Below, in pieces: positions 19,623 to 30,810 of a DNA stretch of 51,120 nt (position 1 is the stretch's first letter; the number at the start of each line of letters is the position of its first letter). The translations under genes were made by a program, and so were the position numbers. This DNA is from Chromera velia (lineage: Eukaryota; Sar; Chromeraceae), in assembly GCA_018398765.1 (NCBI GenBank), contig JAHBMJ010000317.1, forward strand, positions 1 through 51,120, written 5' to 3'. The notes beneath the pieces were generated by a model. The model worked only from the letters and a program-made list of their open reading frames with translations. It did not search any database and was not told the DNA's origin.

Positions 19623-21690
19623 TCACCTCGGTCCTCTGCCCTCGAGCAGCTGCAGCCCTCTGAGGACTGTCGCCAATTTTCCGTACAGACCGACGAACTG
19701 CTCCATGTTCACTGCCATGTCTGCGTCTCTAAAGATCGCATCCAACGCAGACTCCCATGTGGCCTCGTCGGCATCCTGTCCTCCCGCCAGTCTCCTCTCC
19801 CCCAGCTGTCTGAGAACGTTGCGTGCGTCGAAGGTTGAGACCAGGTCGCCGCCCTCTCCCTGCAGACCAACAATTTGAACAGACAGACGCAAAACAGAAA
19901 AATAATACACCCAAAGACAGCCAGAAAGACAAGGTGGGATCACTAAAACAACACGTTTGAGATACCATGCCGGTTGCGGTTATTCAACGCAACTAACAGA
20001 AACAGAGACGTGGCGAGGGAGGGAAGCGACCCGCACACAACCACGAAGACAACATGGCAAGCAGACAAGCAGAAAGGCAGGAAGGTAAAACGGTGGAGAA
20101 AAGAGGAACAATACAGAAGCTAGGACAAGAAGAAGAAGAAGAACAAAAAGAAACGGACGACCACACACAAATACAGACAGACCTGTCCAGCCGGTTCCAT
20201 TCTTGTGAAGACAGAGATGGCCCTCTGTTCGGAGATAGCGTTGGATCGCAGGAGGTCCATAAAATTGTCGAAAGGGACCGTCATGGATTCGTCCAAGGCA
20301 GTCATCACCTGCGCACACGCGTCAATTTTTGTAGAGACGGCAGTATTTATGTATTAATACAAGTGTGCATGTACAACATCACACCAGACCAACATATACA
20401 TCAGAAAAGAAGAGGGAGGACACGAGAGGTGTTGGCTACTTCAGGACATGCGTCGTCAAGAAGAATGGCACGCCAGAAGAGTTTCTTTCTGAGCATCTGA
20501 AGAGAAGCGGATACCTACCAGTCGGTGTTTCGTCAGAGCCCTTCCTTCACAATCTTCTCACTGGATTCCTTTCTTTACAATTCTGCGTCTGGTTGTATTC
20601 GTCTCTCCCTCTCTCTCTCTCTCCCTTTTTTTTTTTTCTGTGCTTGTGTGTGTGTATGTGTGTGTGTGTGTATGTGCGTGCATCTCTGTGCGTGTGTGCC
20701 TGGCGAATGTAATTAGAAAAAACAACATGTGATGTCACCTGCCCTGTCTACATGCCTGGCTCCTTAGCCACTCGTTCAACACATCTTTCTTCCTGCATAC
20801 CGACTAATCACGCTCTCTGCTCTCTATCTGTCTATCTATCTATCTGTCTGCCTGTCCCTCCCATCCTGATGTTTCTGAGTCCGGCATGAAGCCTTTCCTC
20901 TTTCCTACGCCTCCTCTCTGCACCTCGCCCCAGCCTCGTTCTTCAGCCGCCCCCCCACAAACCCCTTCCTAACCTTTTCACCACAGACCTCTGCATCATA
21001 TTCATTTCATGAAACCAAGTCGGCAATCCAGGTGACCGACCTTTTCGTCAAACTCCTCGGGCTTGATCGTAGTGTAGTGCAGAAGGAAGTCCCGCATCTT
21101 CGGAATCGAGTCCAGACCGCACCGTCCCGACTGCTCGGGGTCCCAGGCCTCGAAGATGTCGGACACCAGACGGAAGTCGCAGGCCTCAGGGTCCTGCAAC
21201 ACGTCCTCTCGGGTCAACTGAGAGGAGGCGGGCTCCTGAGGTGGCTCCCATCCACCCACCTCCTCCTGCTGTGCTGTGGGAGAGGCATAGGCAGGCTCGT
21301 ATGGGTTCTCATAGTTCGCACTCGCCGGGGAAGGCTCCTGGGGGGGTTCATCAGCAGGGGAGGCAAAGCTGGGGGGGGGCTCATACGCGTTGGTGGGGCT
21401 GGCTCCTCTGGGTGCGTTCGAGTTGGAGAGTCCTGTCCCGGTCGTCGGAGAGGGGCCTGAGGTGTCGGGCATGTTTGTCAGACGGGTGGTGGTGTTCGGG
21501 GTGGGCCGACCGGAGTTTCCTCCCTTGAATCTCATCTCATTCTTTGTTGTGGCACCTCCCTGTCTGCAGCCATTGGAGAGCACGGAGAATATGCAAGGGA
21601 AGATTGACAAAGGTAAGAGAAAATCGTATCCGTGCCTCGGACTCACTTGCAACAGGCTGTGAGGTCGCAGTTCGTCAGCGCGTTTCCCAT
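19623..21690 (-). CDS. N-myristoylated EF-hand protein, 4 exons
   Basis: Exons: 21690-21647, 21563-21041, 20308-20183, 19859-19623. All phases agree and the joined frame gives 309 residues. The first exon encodes MGNALTNCDLTACC: Gly2 fits N-myristoylation and the nearby cysteines fit palmitoylation, which would tether the protein to a membrane. Residues 16-135 are a Pro/Ser/Gly-rich linker. A four-helix-pair calcium-sensor-like region follows, with one recognisable loop at residues 156-167 (DPEQSGRCGLDS) and degenerate ones at DESMTVPFDNF and DADMAVNMEQF. Several calcium-coordinating positions are missing, so calcium binding may be weak or absent. The gene is divergent from clathrin light chain. 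Confidence 0.75.
20633..20700. repeat. Poly-T and (GT)n microsatellite in the EF-hand intron 2
   Basis: Poly-T followed by a (TG)n run interrupted by TATG. It lies between exon 2 and exon 3 of the EF-hand gene. Confidence 0.8.
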
Positions 21691-22489
21691 TGTGTCACCT
21701 TCAATTCAAATGCGGACCGATGAGGACGGAGAATCCGAAACAGCAAATGCCTTTCTGGAGAATGGCACACTGTTGGAGAGTGGGTCGTGATTAGACAGAC
21801 AACACAGTGGCACTGTAGGTGCAGACAGAGGAAGGGAACCGAAGTCGTTCCTGTCAATACATTCAGCAACTCAGCTAGTCGAAGTGTCTGCTCAGTGCTC
21901 ACACGGAGACTATGTCATAGGCAGGTGTGCGCCTGTAAACAGCTTGAAACCAGGTGTCTTCTGCCTCCGAACGACCATCGGTCAGTCAGAGACACATGCA
22001 TCGCTTGACTCCGGCGGCTTGAGGGATGCTTGAGGGGCACGTAAAAGAAACTTTTGTTCGGCGGGTCTCCCTTTAAATTCAGCTTCGCACGCGCGGATCG
22101 CATCGGCGCGCGGTCGAGTTTTGACTTTCCCAGCGGTCCCCGAAAGCATGCAGGCGCGTCTGCACGGCGCATGCAGCTATAGAGACAGATCATGACAGAT
22201 AAAAAAATTTCCCGAATGTCCACTTCAATCCCCGGCCCCCTCTTCGTGTTTCTTGCCAGGTGGCGGAAACGGTGAAGTGAATTTTTGAAACCCCGAAGAG
22301 TCCATTGTCACCTGAGCTTTCTGCTTCTTTGCCCTCTTGAATCACTCAAAAGCCCGCAGGACGAACTGTAAAGTCGTTTCTGATTTGGCTCCGCGTGTAC
22401 CGTCGTCTGTTGCCTGATAGTAGTTCACTTCAAAAACAGGAATCCTTTCCCGGAAGGCGCGACCCTTAAAAAAAAAGTATTGACAAAAG
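21691..22489. promoter_or_regulatory. Divergent promoter region, EF-hand gene and clathrin light chain
   Basis: About 800 bp separate the two start codons. CTTGAGGGGCAC lies at 22029-22040 and GCGGTCCCCGAAAGCAT at 22133-22149. Close relatives of both occur upstream of the M16 gene at 50055-50165. A CGCG-rich stretch with GATCGCAT (near 22096) also has a counterpart there. Confidence 0.5.
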
Positions 22490-23185
22490 ATGGATTTCGA
22501 CGGACCTGCTACAGGAGAGTTCGACGCTGCCCCAGGTGGATTTGACATCAGTGATGCTCTTGGGGGTTCTCCGGGAGGGGCGGGGGAGGACTCGCCCTCT
22601 CCGGATCAGCAGCAGGCTCCTGCTGCAGCTGACTGGGGTGCAATGGATGATATGATGGGGTTCACTGAACCCGCACAGCACGCAAATGGTCCGAGCAGCT
22701 ACGAACCCCCCGCACCAATGGAGGGGGTTGCAGCGGAAGAGGTGGAGAAAAACGGTACGACGCAGTATTTCAAGATGGACTCTGCGAATGATCAGAGCCC
22801 TGCAGGTGCAGAGGCAGCACAGAGGGCAGCAGAGAAGACGATTGAGGATGAGGAGAGGGAGAGGCAGGAGGCGTTGCTTCTCGAAAAATCTCATGCAGAG
22901 GAAAAACAACGCACAAAAGTGAGAGAAGAAGCAAATGAGTACAGGGAGAAGTGGTATTCTCAGAGACGGGAAGCAATTGAGAAACGAAAGAAAAGCAACA
23001 GGTTGGAGGAAGAGGAGACCTCCGCCTCCAGAGGGGAGGGCACGTCTTCAGACCCCACTGCTCCGTGCAACTGGGAGCGCACGCTCTCGTACATCGACTT
23101 CTCAAAGGAGAAGCACAACAGAGACACCTCGAGAATGAAGACGATTCTGTTCCAATTGAAGAGTGGGGGATTGCGGCGACCCTGA
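22490..23185 (+). CDS. CLTA: Clathrin light chain
   Basis: A single-exon gene of 231 residues. Light chains bind the clathrin heavy-chain hub and regulate coat assembly on endocytic and trans-Golgi vesicles. The N terminus is acidic and Gly-rich (MDFDGPATGEFDAAPGGFD), as usual. A long charged helix covers about residues 100-175 (ERERQEALLLEKSHAEEKQR, EKWYSQRREAIEKRKKSNR). The conserved C-terminal block WERTLSYIDFSKEKHNRDTS, then RMKTILFQLK, matches the animal pattern WERVARLCDF...DVSRMRSVLISLK. The length is typical for the family. The ATG at 22490 is the first in the frame. Confidence 0.92.
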   Translation: MDFDGPATGEFDAAPGGFDISDALGGSPGGAGEDSPSPDQQQAPAAADWGAMDDMMGFTEPAQHANGPSSYEPPAPMEGVAAEEVEKNGTTQYFKMDSANDQSPAGAEAAQRAAEKTIEDEERERQEALLLEKSHAEEKQRTKVREEANEYREKWYSQRREAIEKRKKSNRLEEEETSASRGEGTSSDPTAPCNWERTLSYIDFSKEKHNRDTSRMKTILFQLKSGGLRRP

Positions 23186-23313
23186 GGGGGGCGTTTTTTC
23201 TCTTCATCCTGTTTGTCCTTTTTCCTCCATTGTTGCACAGATCGTCTGGGGGTGGAGTGAGGGCAGGACAAGGATTGAATGTGCATTGTTGATGGTTCTA
23301 ACTAACTGTGAAA

Positions 23314-23575
23314 NNNNNNNNNNNNNNNNNNNNNNNNNNNNNNNNNNNNNNNNNNNNNNNNNNNNNNNNNNNNNNNNNNNNNNNNNNNNNNNNNNNNNNN
23401 NNNNNNNNNNNNNNNNNNNNNNNNNNNNNNNNNNNNNNNNNNNNNNNNNNNNNNNNNNNNNNNNNNNNNNNNNNNNNNNNNNNNNNNNNNNNNNNNNNNN
23501 NNNNNNNNNNNNNNNNNNNNNNNNNNNNNNNNNNNNNNNNNNNNNNNNNNNNNNNNNNNNNNNNNNNNNNNNNNN
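23314..23575. other. Assembly gap (N run) bordered by poly-G
   Basis: 262 undetermined bases, followed on the right by a run of 12 G. It starts 128 bp after the clath­rin light chain stop codon. Confidence 0.95.
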
Positions 23576-23587
23576 GGGGGGGGGGGG

Positions 23588-24559
23588 TTGAGTTCATGTC
23601 TTGTGAATGCGTGCATGTATCTGCGTTCTGCCCTCCTTTCTTTGAATGCTCATTCTTTCCTTCCGTCTCTCCTTCTCCGAAAAAGATGTCGTCATACGGA
23701 GGGAGGGAGAGGGAAGGGGGCAAAAAGAAAAAAAGGGAGGGAGGGAGAGGAGGGGGTCTGTTGATCCACCCAGTCACTTCCTTCCTTCCCTTTTCCATCC
23801 ATCATCTTACCTAGGCGGTGTGTCACCGGAGTGTTTTGTTCGCGCATCTTTCGTTCTTTTCCTCCGTCGGTCTCCCCTTTGATGCCCGTTTCGTCTCCCT
23901 CCGTTTGTCTGTCTCAACATGAATGACACCACAGAGGATGCTGTGATGGTCCGATGGACGGCTCATTCTTCCCTCCCTTCCTATTTCGCCTTAATTTTCC
24001 ATAATTCCATTGTGCCTGCCCCCTTGCAACGCTTCTGGTTCCTTCCGGCACATGTACGCTCATTTGTGTGTGCAAGTTGGGGCTTCTCTCTCTCTCTCTC
24101 TGTCTTTTCCGGCAAGGAGGGAGGGAAACAAGAAGGGATAGAAGTCGCTTCACCACTCACTTTGTTTCTCTTACCTGTCCTGTCTCTATTCCACACCCAC
24201 CCCCCACTAACGAATTCCTTCTACAGGAGAAGCAAAGAAGCAGCGAGGATGAGCCTTCTTTCCTGCTTTTTCCGTGTCTGTGTGTTTCATTGACTGATTC
24301 GCTACACCTGTGCAGAGGAGGAAAGGGCCGAGTTACGCACCGTCATGCAGTATTTTCTCCCTCATGCTTGCCTTGTCTGTATTCTCTGCTACTCCACTCG
24401 GAAGAAGAAGGACACAAAGACAGACACAGACGGTTCGTTTCAAGGAAGCCCCTTAAAGAACGTGACAGGGGGTAGGTAGACAGACAGGCCGACAAGGCAC
24501 ACATGCACAGAGAGAGAGAGAGACCTTACTACACCCTTCCCCTTCCCCCCGTCTCCACA
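23588..24559. other. Region without a confident gene
   Basis: Splice-like signals exist on the plus strand (TTCCTTCTACAG at about 24224 and ACACCTGTGCAG near 24316), and an ATG at 23919 opens a frame. No consistent exon chain or known domain emerged. It contains a short GGGA-rich stretch (23700-23755) and CT runs. Confidence 0.4.
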
Positions 24560-24975
24560 ATGGCCCCACGATTTGAATCTGTTCGTTCCGCAGTCTTCCA
24601 ACGTCGTCCCCGTCCGTTCTGTGAGATTCTCCTCCTCTTCCCTCCTCCCACTCGAATCCAAGCAATGCAAACAGGCATGCCAGTAAGAGTGAGTGCGGGT
24701 GTGTGGGGAGGCTGCGTGTCCGTCCTTCCTTCCTTCTCCTTAAGGGAGAGAGTAAAAAGAGAAGGCAGGAAGGAAAGAACGCATCGATCAAGCCTGCCTG
24801 GAGACGGAGCCTCAATTCTCGCGTCAGCACGGAACTATTCAAACCCCACTCCGCTCTCCTGATCAATCCCCTTTCTGGTCAGATCAGATCCGACTTCAAG
24901 TCCTCAACTGACTTGCCACTGTGTTTCTTCGCCTCGGTGTTGACAGCCCTCCTCGGTGGGCTTTTCTTTCTATGA
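24560..24975 (+). CDS. Possible small tail-anchored protein, 2 exons
   Basis: An ATG at 24560 begins a 43-codon exon ending at AAGA|GTGAGT (24688). A 56-bp intron with a TTCCTTCTCCTTAAG acceptor leads to 24745-24975, in frame to TGA, giving 119 residues. The middle is basic (ESKKRRQEGKN). The last 20 residues or so (DLPLCFFASVLTALLGGLFF) form a hydrophobic segment ending at the stop, as in tail-anchored proteins. No family recognised. The acceptor ends in AAG and not CAG, and there is no outside support, so the gene may not be real. Confidence 0.33.
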
Positions 24976-25222
24976 AACAGAGGTTTGCGGAGGGAAGGAG
25001 ATTGCTTAAGGGATTGCAATGCATCGATTGCATGGAAGCTCGGTGAACAGTCTGAACAGTCTTGCAAGGGTGTGATCTGGGAAAGTTTGTATACGTCTGT
25101 ATGAAAGTCTGCATGGATGCATGATCGATGTGCAGACACAGAAAGAGCTTCAGACTATAACTATAGGACCATGAGTTCGAAACTATATAAAGAATTAGAA
25201 TTCCTTTTTAATAATGTGCTGA

Positions 25223-25461
25223 CCTAGGCGCTGCACATAAGAAAAAAAAAGAAAAAAAAAAGTGGGAGAGCCCTAATTTTTTTTTCTTTTTTTTTTATTT
25301 CAAGCTAGTGCCTCCAAAAAAAAAAAAATCTCTTTCAACTCTCAAACTTACTTTTCTATATAAGATGTGTACATGACTTTTGACCTTAAAAAAAAAAAAA
25401 GAAAAGTACCTTGGGGAGGCCTATTTTTTTTTTTTTTTTTAATGTACATGCGGCACCTAGG
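25223..25461. mobile_element. 239-bp MITE with 6-bp target duplication
   Basis: The ends are inverted copies: CCTAGGCGCTGCACAT at the left and, read on the other strand, CCTAGGTGCCGCATGTACAT at the right. TGCTGA directly flanks both ends (25217-25222 and 25462-25467). The interior holds two hairpin-like A-run/T-run pairs. There is no coding capacity, so it would need a transposase from elsewhere. The superfamily cannot be assigned from these ends. Confidence 0.7.
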
Positions 25462-25467
25462 TGCTGA

Positions 25468-26559
25468 CAGTGTTGTATGCATAAATATCCTAGCCTGGAT
25501 CCTAGCCTAGATTGATATCAGCTTAGACACCTGTTTAATAGAACTTGAATCTTAGTAAATCCTAGTTTGAATCTAGACTAATAGATCTAGACTTGGATAT
25601 TAGTATGACAATCTGGCTTGAATCTGCATGTGGTGTCATAAACTTTACTAAATATTACAATCTAACGAATCGTAATGATTCTAATTATAAAGTTGTCGTA
25701 TAATGTCATATAATGTCCACACTGGCAGACTTTTCAAATTAATGTTGACAAATATTAATAAATTTACTAGTAACTTAGTGTTTTTCACGCAACTTTGCAC
25801 ACTCCCTGCAATACTCATACAACATAATACAACACTTGAACAATGGTTGTTTGTCTGGTTTAGTCTAGTTAAGGGGGTAATAAATAAATAAAAATAAATA
25901 AATAAAAAGTTTTCTTCTATACGTTTTCTTTTTTTCTTTCTGGTGTACGGCTTAGAACTCCTATATTTACTTCATAAACACTTTCTTTAAATAAACCTTC
26001 ATATGCGTATTTCGTTCAATTCATGTCAGGCTCTTCATTACTCTCATGTTGCTGTCTGCTTTGAGCCTCTGACTTTCGGCATACAAAACTTCAGGATGTT
26101 TTAGGAAGATGTAGGGAGATGTAGCAGGATGTGTATCGGCCTGCATACACCTATACGAACTCATAGCCAAGAAGCGAAATGAATGCCTGCAACTGAGTGG
26201 GCTGTGTGGCAATTCTCTGGCTCTCCAGTGCAGAGCTAGGGGTCGGTTCAATGGCACTCTCTGGAACCTTTCTTGGTCTTTTGGTGACTCTGTGTGTGTG
26301 TGTGTGTGTGAGTGTGTGTGTGTGTATGTGTGAGTGTGTGTGCGTGAGTGTATGTATGCAAGTACGTATGTGTGCAGGTGGGCAGACGGGTGCATGCAGA
26401 ATTGAGGCAGCAATTCCTGACGAAAACGCCTGACAAGCGAAATATTTGAATCGAAAAGGTACTTTGGTTCAGTTGGTTCGAGAGTCAGTCAGTCTGTCAG
26501 TCAGCTAGCCCCCCTTGCTTCCACATTTGAATTCTTGTTTGCCAAACAAAAGAAAGAAG
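25468..26559. other. AT-rich spacer with a (GT)n run
   Basis: AT-rich up to about 26000 with CTAG-containing short repeats (25490-25600) and AAATAA repeats (25880-25908). A (GT)n microsatellite lies at 26290-26362. The right part is probably 3' untranslated sequence of the TPR gene. No gene seen. Confidence 0.55.
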
Positions 26560-29144
26560 CTACACCCCCCGATGCATCCCCCCCGCAGGCATTCCACAAA
26601 ACCCCCCACCGCACCCAGATACTGAGGCTGCAGGGTTAGTGCACGAAAGGACACGAAAGGAATTCGTCCAAGACGAGGGCGGGATCACCTCTCTTTCCTC
26701 CTGCTGCTGTTGTGGCTGTTGTTGCTGTTGGTGCCATTGGAGAGAGTTGGATCTGACCGCTTGCACAGGAGGGACAGAAGCGACGGGCGGCACAGAGGGG
26801 GATGGGGAGGTCCCGATAAGCTGAGTCGTGCCTGCAGAGGCAGAGGAGAGGTTCTCTGCATTGGCTGCACTGGACGGCTGCAGAGCCCTCACTGTGCCTC
26901 CATGTCTGTGCTTCTGCTTCTGCTGCTGCTGCTGTGCTCCTCTTTCCTGTCTGACCACGGGGTTGAAGACCTGCGGAGACAGAGGACCCGGTTTGACGGG
27001 AAGGGAGTAGACAGAACCAGGAGGGAAGGTCGGGAGGCCCAGGGCCGCATGCACAGCGTTGATGGCATTCAGGTTGGAGGGGTCTGCCCTGTCTCTGACG
27101 ATGCACCTGCGAGGAAGGAAAGAAAGAAAAGAACAGAGACAGAAGAAAGAACAGAGAGTGAGGTGGCCAGAGTTAGCCTTAGAAACGGAATCTACATATT
27201 GATGCACACAGCAGCATGGTCAGCCACATGAACGAAAAGAGAAGCTAAGAAAAGGAGCCGAACACGGCACCAACAAACGAACAGAGATAGACGTTAGTTT
27301 GAGAATGGAGACACGCTTCCCCACACTCATCCTTTTTGCTCTGCGCGGACTGTTGTCGTGCACAGCATGAGGGGAGGGGACGACAAAGTGACTAGGACTT
27401 ACCGACACACAGCGCGCGGAGATTTGAAAAACATGAGAGGACAAAGAACGATTCTTCCCTTCTCAGAATCGACCAAGAAAAGCGCGGAATAGAAAGACAC
27501 TCACGGAATGTGCCGGACAGACTGAAAAATGTGGATTGTTCCCGGCACATAACAGAGCATTCGTATTGCATCAATTCCTCCCTTCCGTTCTCTTTCTGAT
27601 TCTCCTTGCAGAAACACAAAAACAGCCCATGCACCACCTGACCGACCTATGGAGACACTCTCGTGCGAGTTCGAATTGTCCCAAAGCGAAGAAGCAGTCA
27701 GAGATGCAGAAGAGCGCGGGCTGCGCGCACAACGTGAGTGAGAGACAGTTTGTGCGTCTGTGCATACTAGCGAGAGAGAGACAGATCGAGATAATCGATC
27801 AAGTCCAAGTCACTTAGAGGGACTGCTGAAGAAGGGATTGCACGGAGCCAAAAACAGGAGTTTTTGCTTCGTTTTGTCTCTTTACCTCCGGCAGACTGTT
27901 GGACGGATGGCTAGATTGGTGAATGCGAATGGAGGGGTTCTGTGGAGCGCTTTCATTCGTTGCATCTTCACCGACCAACCCGTACTTGCTTTCCTTCCGC
28001 GACACACAATCCAGGAACACAAAAGAAGTCTTGCACCCATCTTCTCTCTCTTCAACAATCAATGTCTGAGGGAGATACCAAGAGCAAAAACGGAAGGGAA
28101 AAACCAACCGGATAGTCCGAGTCGACTCTCAGAAGCTTCTGAGCCACTGCGATTGCGTTTTGCCAGTCCCCCATTTGCTTGAGCAGAAGCGCCATTGCAG
28201 TCTGCACCTCCATCGAGTCTGGGGCCGAGCTCAGAGCAGTTTCCAGCAGCGCTGAGAAAAGCAGAAGAGATGAGAGAGCGAAGACATAAGAAGCGCCGGC
28301 GATTGCATTTCGCAGACGGGTGCGGAGAGAGTGCTTGACAGGGACAGTGACAGAACATGGAATGACTGATCGACAGAAAGATGAAGAGACAAACAGACGC
28401 TGTAAAGTAAAAATGCTCGGAAGAAATTGTCACAATTCGCAAAGACTAAAGAGACCGCGATGCCCTCCCTGTCCACCTCCACCCTACGCATTCACCTCTT
28501 GCATGATAGAGGTCCCCGAGGTCCTTCGATAAGCGGGCGAGCATGAACAAGAACGGGACGAAGCCTCGCCGCTGCATTCACGCGAAGTGCAACCAAGTGC
28601 ATTCAAGCAGGGGAAGGAAGAAGCATGAGGAGAGGAGAGCAGAAGGACTGCAGGATTTTTTGCGTCCTTAATTAAACCCCTCAAAGGAAAGCGCACACAT
28701 TATCTTATGAGAAGAAACGGGAAAAGCAGAAAGAAATGCGGCAGACAGGAAAGCGCCGCCTGGGTGGGAAGGAAGCAGTCACGTAGGCAGGTTCTCACTC
28801 CAGAAAACGTCCAGATCTCCTTCTGTCCCGTCCACCCATGAACATTTAGCGAACAATTTACCCCTCTCTCTCACTGAAAACGGAAACACACAGACTCACC
28901 TGCACTTCTGCCCTCTGCAACGCGTCTCGTGCTCTCGCCCTCATGCCCTCCTCACAATATGCAGAATAGGCAACAAAGTGAACTTCTGGAGGGATCTGCA
29001 AGAAGGAAAAAATGAAACCTACATGCATGTTCAGAAATACCCTTTCCCAAATGTGTGATACGGAAAGGAGCGAAAAGGATGCAGAGGATCAGCCGAGTGC
29101 CTTTCGCTCAAATGCATGAAGGCACACGCACGCACGCATGCACG

Positions 29145-29187
<43 letters not shown>

Positions 29188-29195
29188 AGGGAGAC

Positions 29196-29231
<36 letters not shown>

Positions 29232-30645
29232 TGCGACATCGACACGTGTCAGTCAGGAAAACGAGTTCACGAAGAGTTACGAAGAAAACGAAAGCCCCAA
29301 AAACAGAGATACAGGGCGAAGGAGATCGAGAAGAAAGAGGCAGCGGGCGGGCGGGGCAGCCGCAGAGGGATGACACACAGACAGAGTCATGCTTCTTGAC
29401 TGAAACGGAGAAGAAGGGAATTAATGATCACCATGGAGGTCCACACACAACCAGATCTTTCATGCGCCGACCTGCTTCGTCATTCCTCTCTGCTGCTGTT
29501 GGTGTTGCTGAATCTTATGTTGCTGGTGTGCAAAGTTTCCGTAACCATTCGAGGAGGCCGACGCGGCCTCCCTCTCCCCCGCCTCTTTCTCTTCCTTCTC
29601 CACACGCAGGGCTGCTTCGTATTTCGTCAACAAACGGCTTCGGGTGACAGGGTCGGATATGGGTGCACTTCTGCGGGTGCATACACACAAAAGCACATGC
29701 AGGTTCGATGCGATATGGTGAAATGGCGGTTGGGCAGTCAGCACACTTTCTTGTATTGATGATTCGGCAGGACCTTCAAACAGTCACGCATTCGCCTCAC
29801 AAGACCAAGTACTCTGTACAATAATACCGGAAAAGCAGCTGTGAGAATTCCGAAAGAGCGCCGGAGAGACAATGAACGGACAACCCATTCAGGTCCCCAG
29901 ACGGAAGCGCAGAAGAGGGCAAGCTCAGAAGAAGCGAAGCAGGCAACCTCAATGACATGGAGGGAAAGGAAGTAGAAAAAAAAACGCAAGCCGAAAGGAC
30001 ATCGGAAGATGTACCCAACGATTGACTGCCAGCCTGTAGCGAATGCCAGACAACGCAAATGGAGTGAAGACTGAAGAGAGAAGCCTAAAGTACCCACCTG
30101 CAGCACTTGTCTTGTTCTGTGAACATTTTGTAAATTTCAAAATCCGACCGAGACCGTCCAGACGAAGAAGAGGACGACAGCCCCCCCTGCGGGCCCCCAC
30201 TTCCACTTCCACTGCTTCCACTGATCATTTGTGTGCCCCCTGAGGCCGTGATGGTTGGGGGTCGTGAGGGAATGAAGGTGGAGGAGGGTGTTGAGGACTG
30301 GCTCGTCTTCTTTGTCTGGGGCTGTGAGGCAGGAACAAATCGGGGAGGGCACCCTGCGGAGGAAACGGATGATCCCCCTGCCCCTCCCCCTTGTCCTGTC
30401 ACCCCTGACCGTCCCCTCAGTGACGATGCAAACACCCCTGACAGATCAGGCAACAGAGGAACATCCTCGTAGAAAGATTCCAGGGCTGCTTCCACACTTT
30501 CTGCAGAAGTGTCAGACAGAGACCAGGAAGAGAGTGGGATACACCTCGTGTTCACAAATGCAGCAGTTATTTTTGTCTTTCCAACGACGACGCACAGAAA
30601 CGCGCAAATTGCGGTAGACACCGATTGGTTATGAAGTAATTTCAT
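26560..30645 (-). CDS. Plastid-targeted TPR protein, 8 exons
   Basis: Exons: 30645-30098, 29795-29745, 29670-29472, 28995-28900, 28571-28496, 28251-28109, 27720-27647, 27106-26560. All phases agree and the joined frame gives 577 residues. Exon 2 is short and its donor is weak. The N terminus is a signal peptide (ATG at 30645; core AICAFLCVVVG) followed by ITAAFVNTR, whose Phe after the likely cleavage site is the hallmark of leaders for secondary red plastids. Tetratricopeptide-like helices occupy the middle: HFVAYSAYCEEGMRARARDA, VQTAMALLLKQMGDWQNAIA, PALFCISDCFFALGQFELAR. TPR domains act as protein-binding scaffolds. The C-terminal exon is Gln/Ser/Pro-rich. The partner and exact role cannot be told. 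Confidence 0.75.
29141..29229. repeat. (CA)n(GA)n compound microsatellite
   Basis: GCACGCAC-type repeats pass into about 25 CA units, a short bridge and then about 13 GA units. It lies in intron 3 of the TPR gene. Confidence 0.9.
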
Positions 30646-30810
30646 TTTATTCCCTTTTGACCTTCTATCACAGGAACAGGGGTATTCCGGAAAGAGACTT
30701 GCCTCAGGAAGTGTACACTTGCAAACAACGCACAAAAATGCGGTGACATACTTCTGCGGAATAGACGCAAGAGACATACGAGGTCCCTTCACGCCGAGCA
30801 AGCTTCTATG

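Noticed and set aside
27814..28107. Minus-strand frame with a good acceptor (TATCTCCCTCAG)
   Set aside because: TPR exons 6 and 7 join in phase across it, and its sequence has no TPR character.
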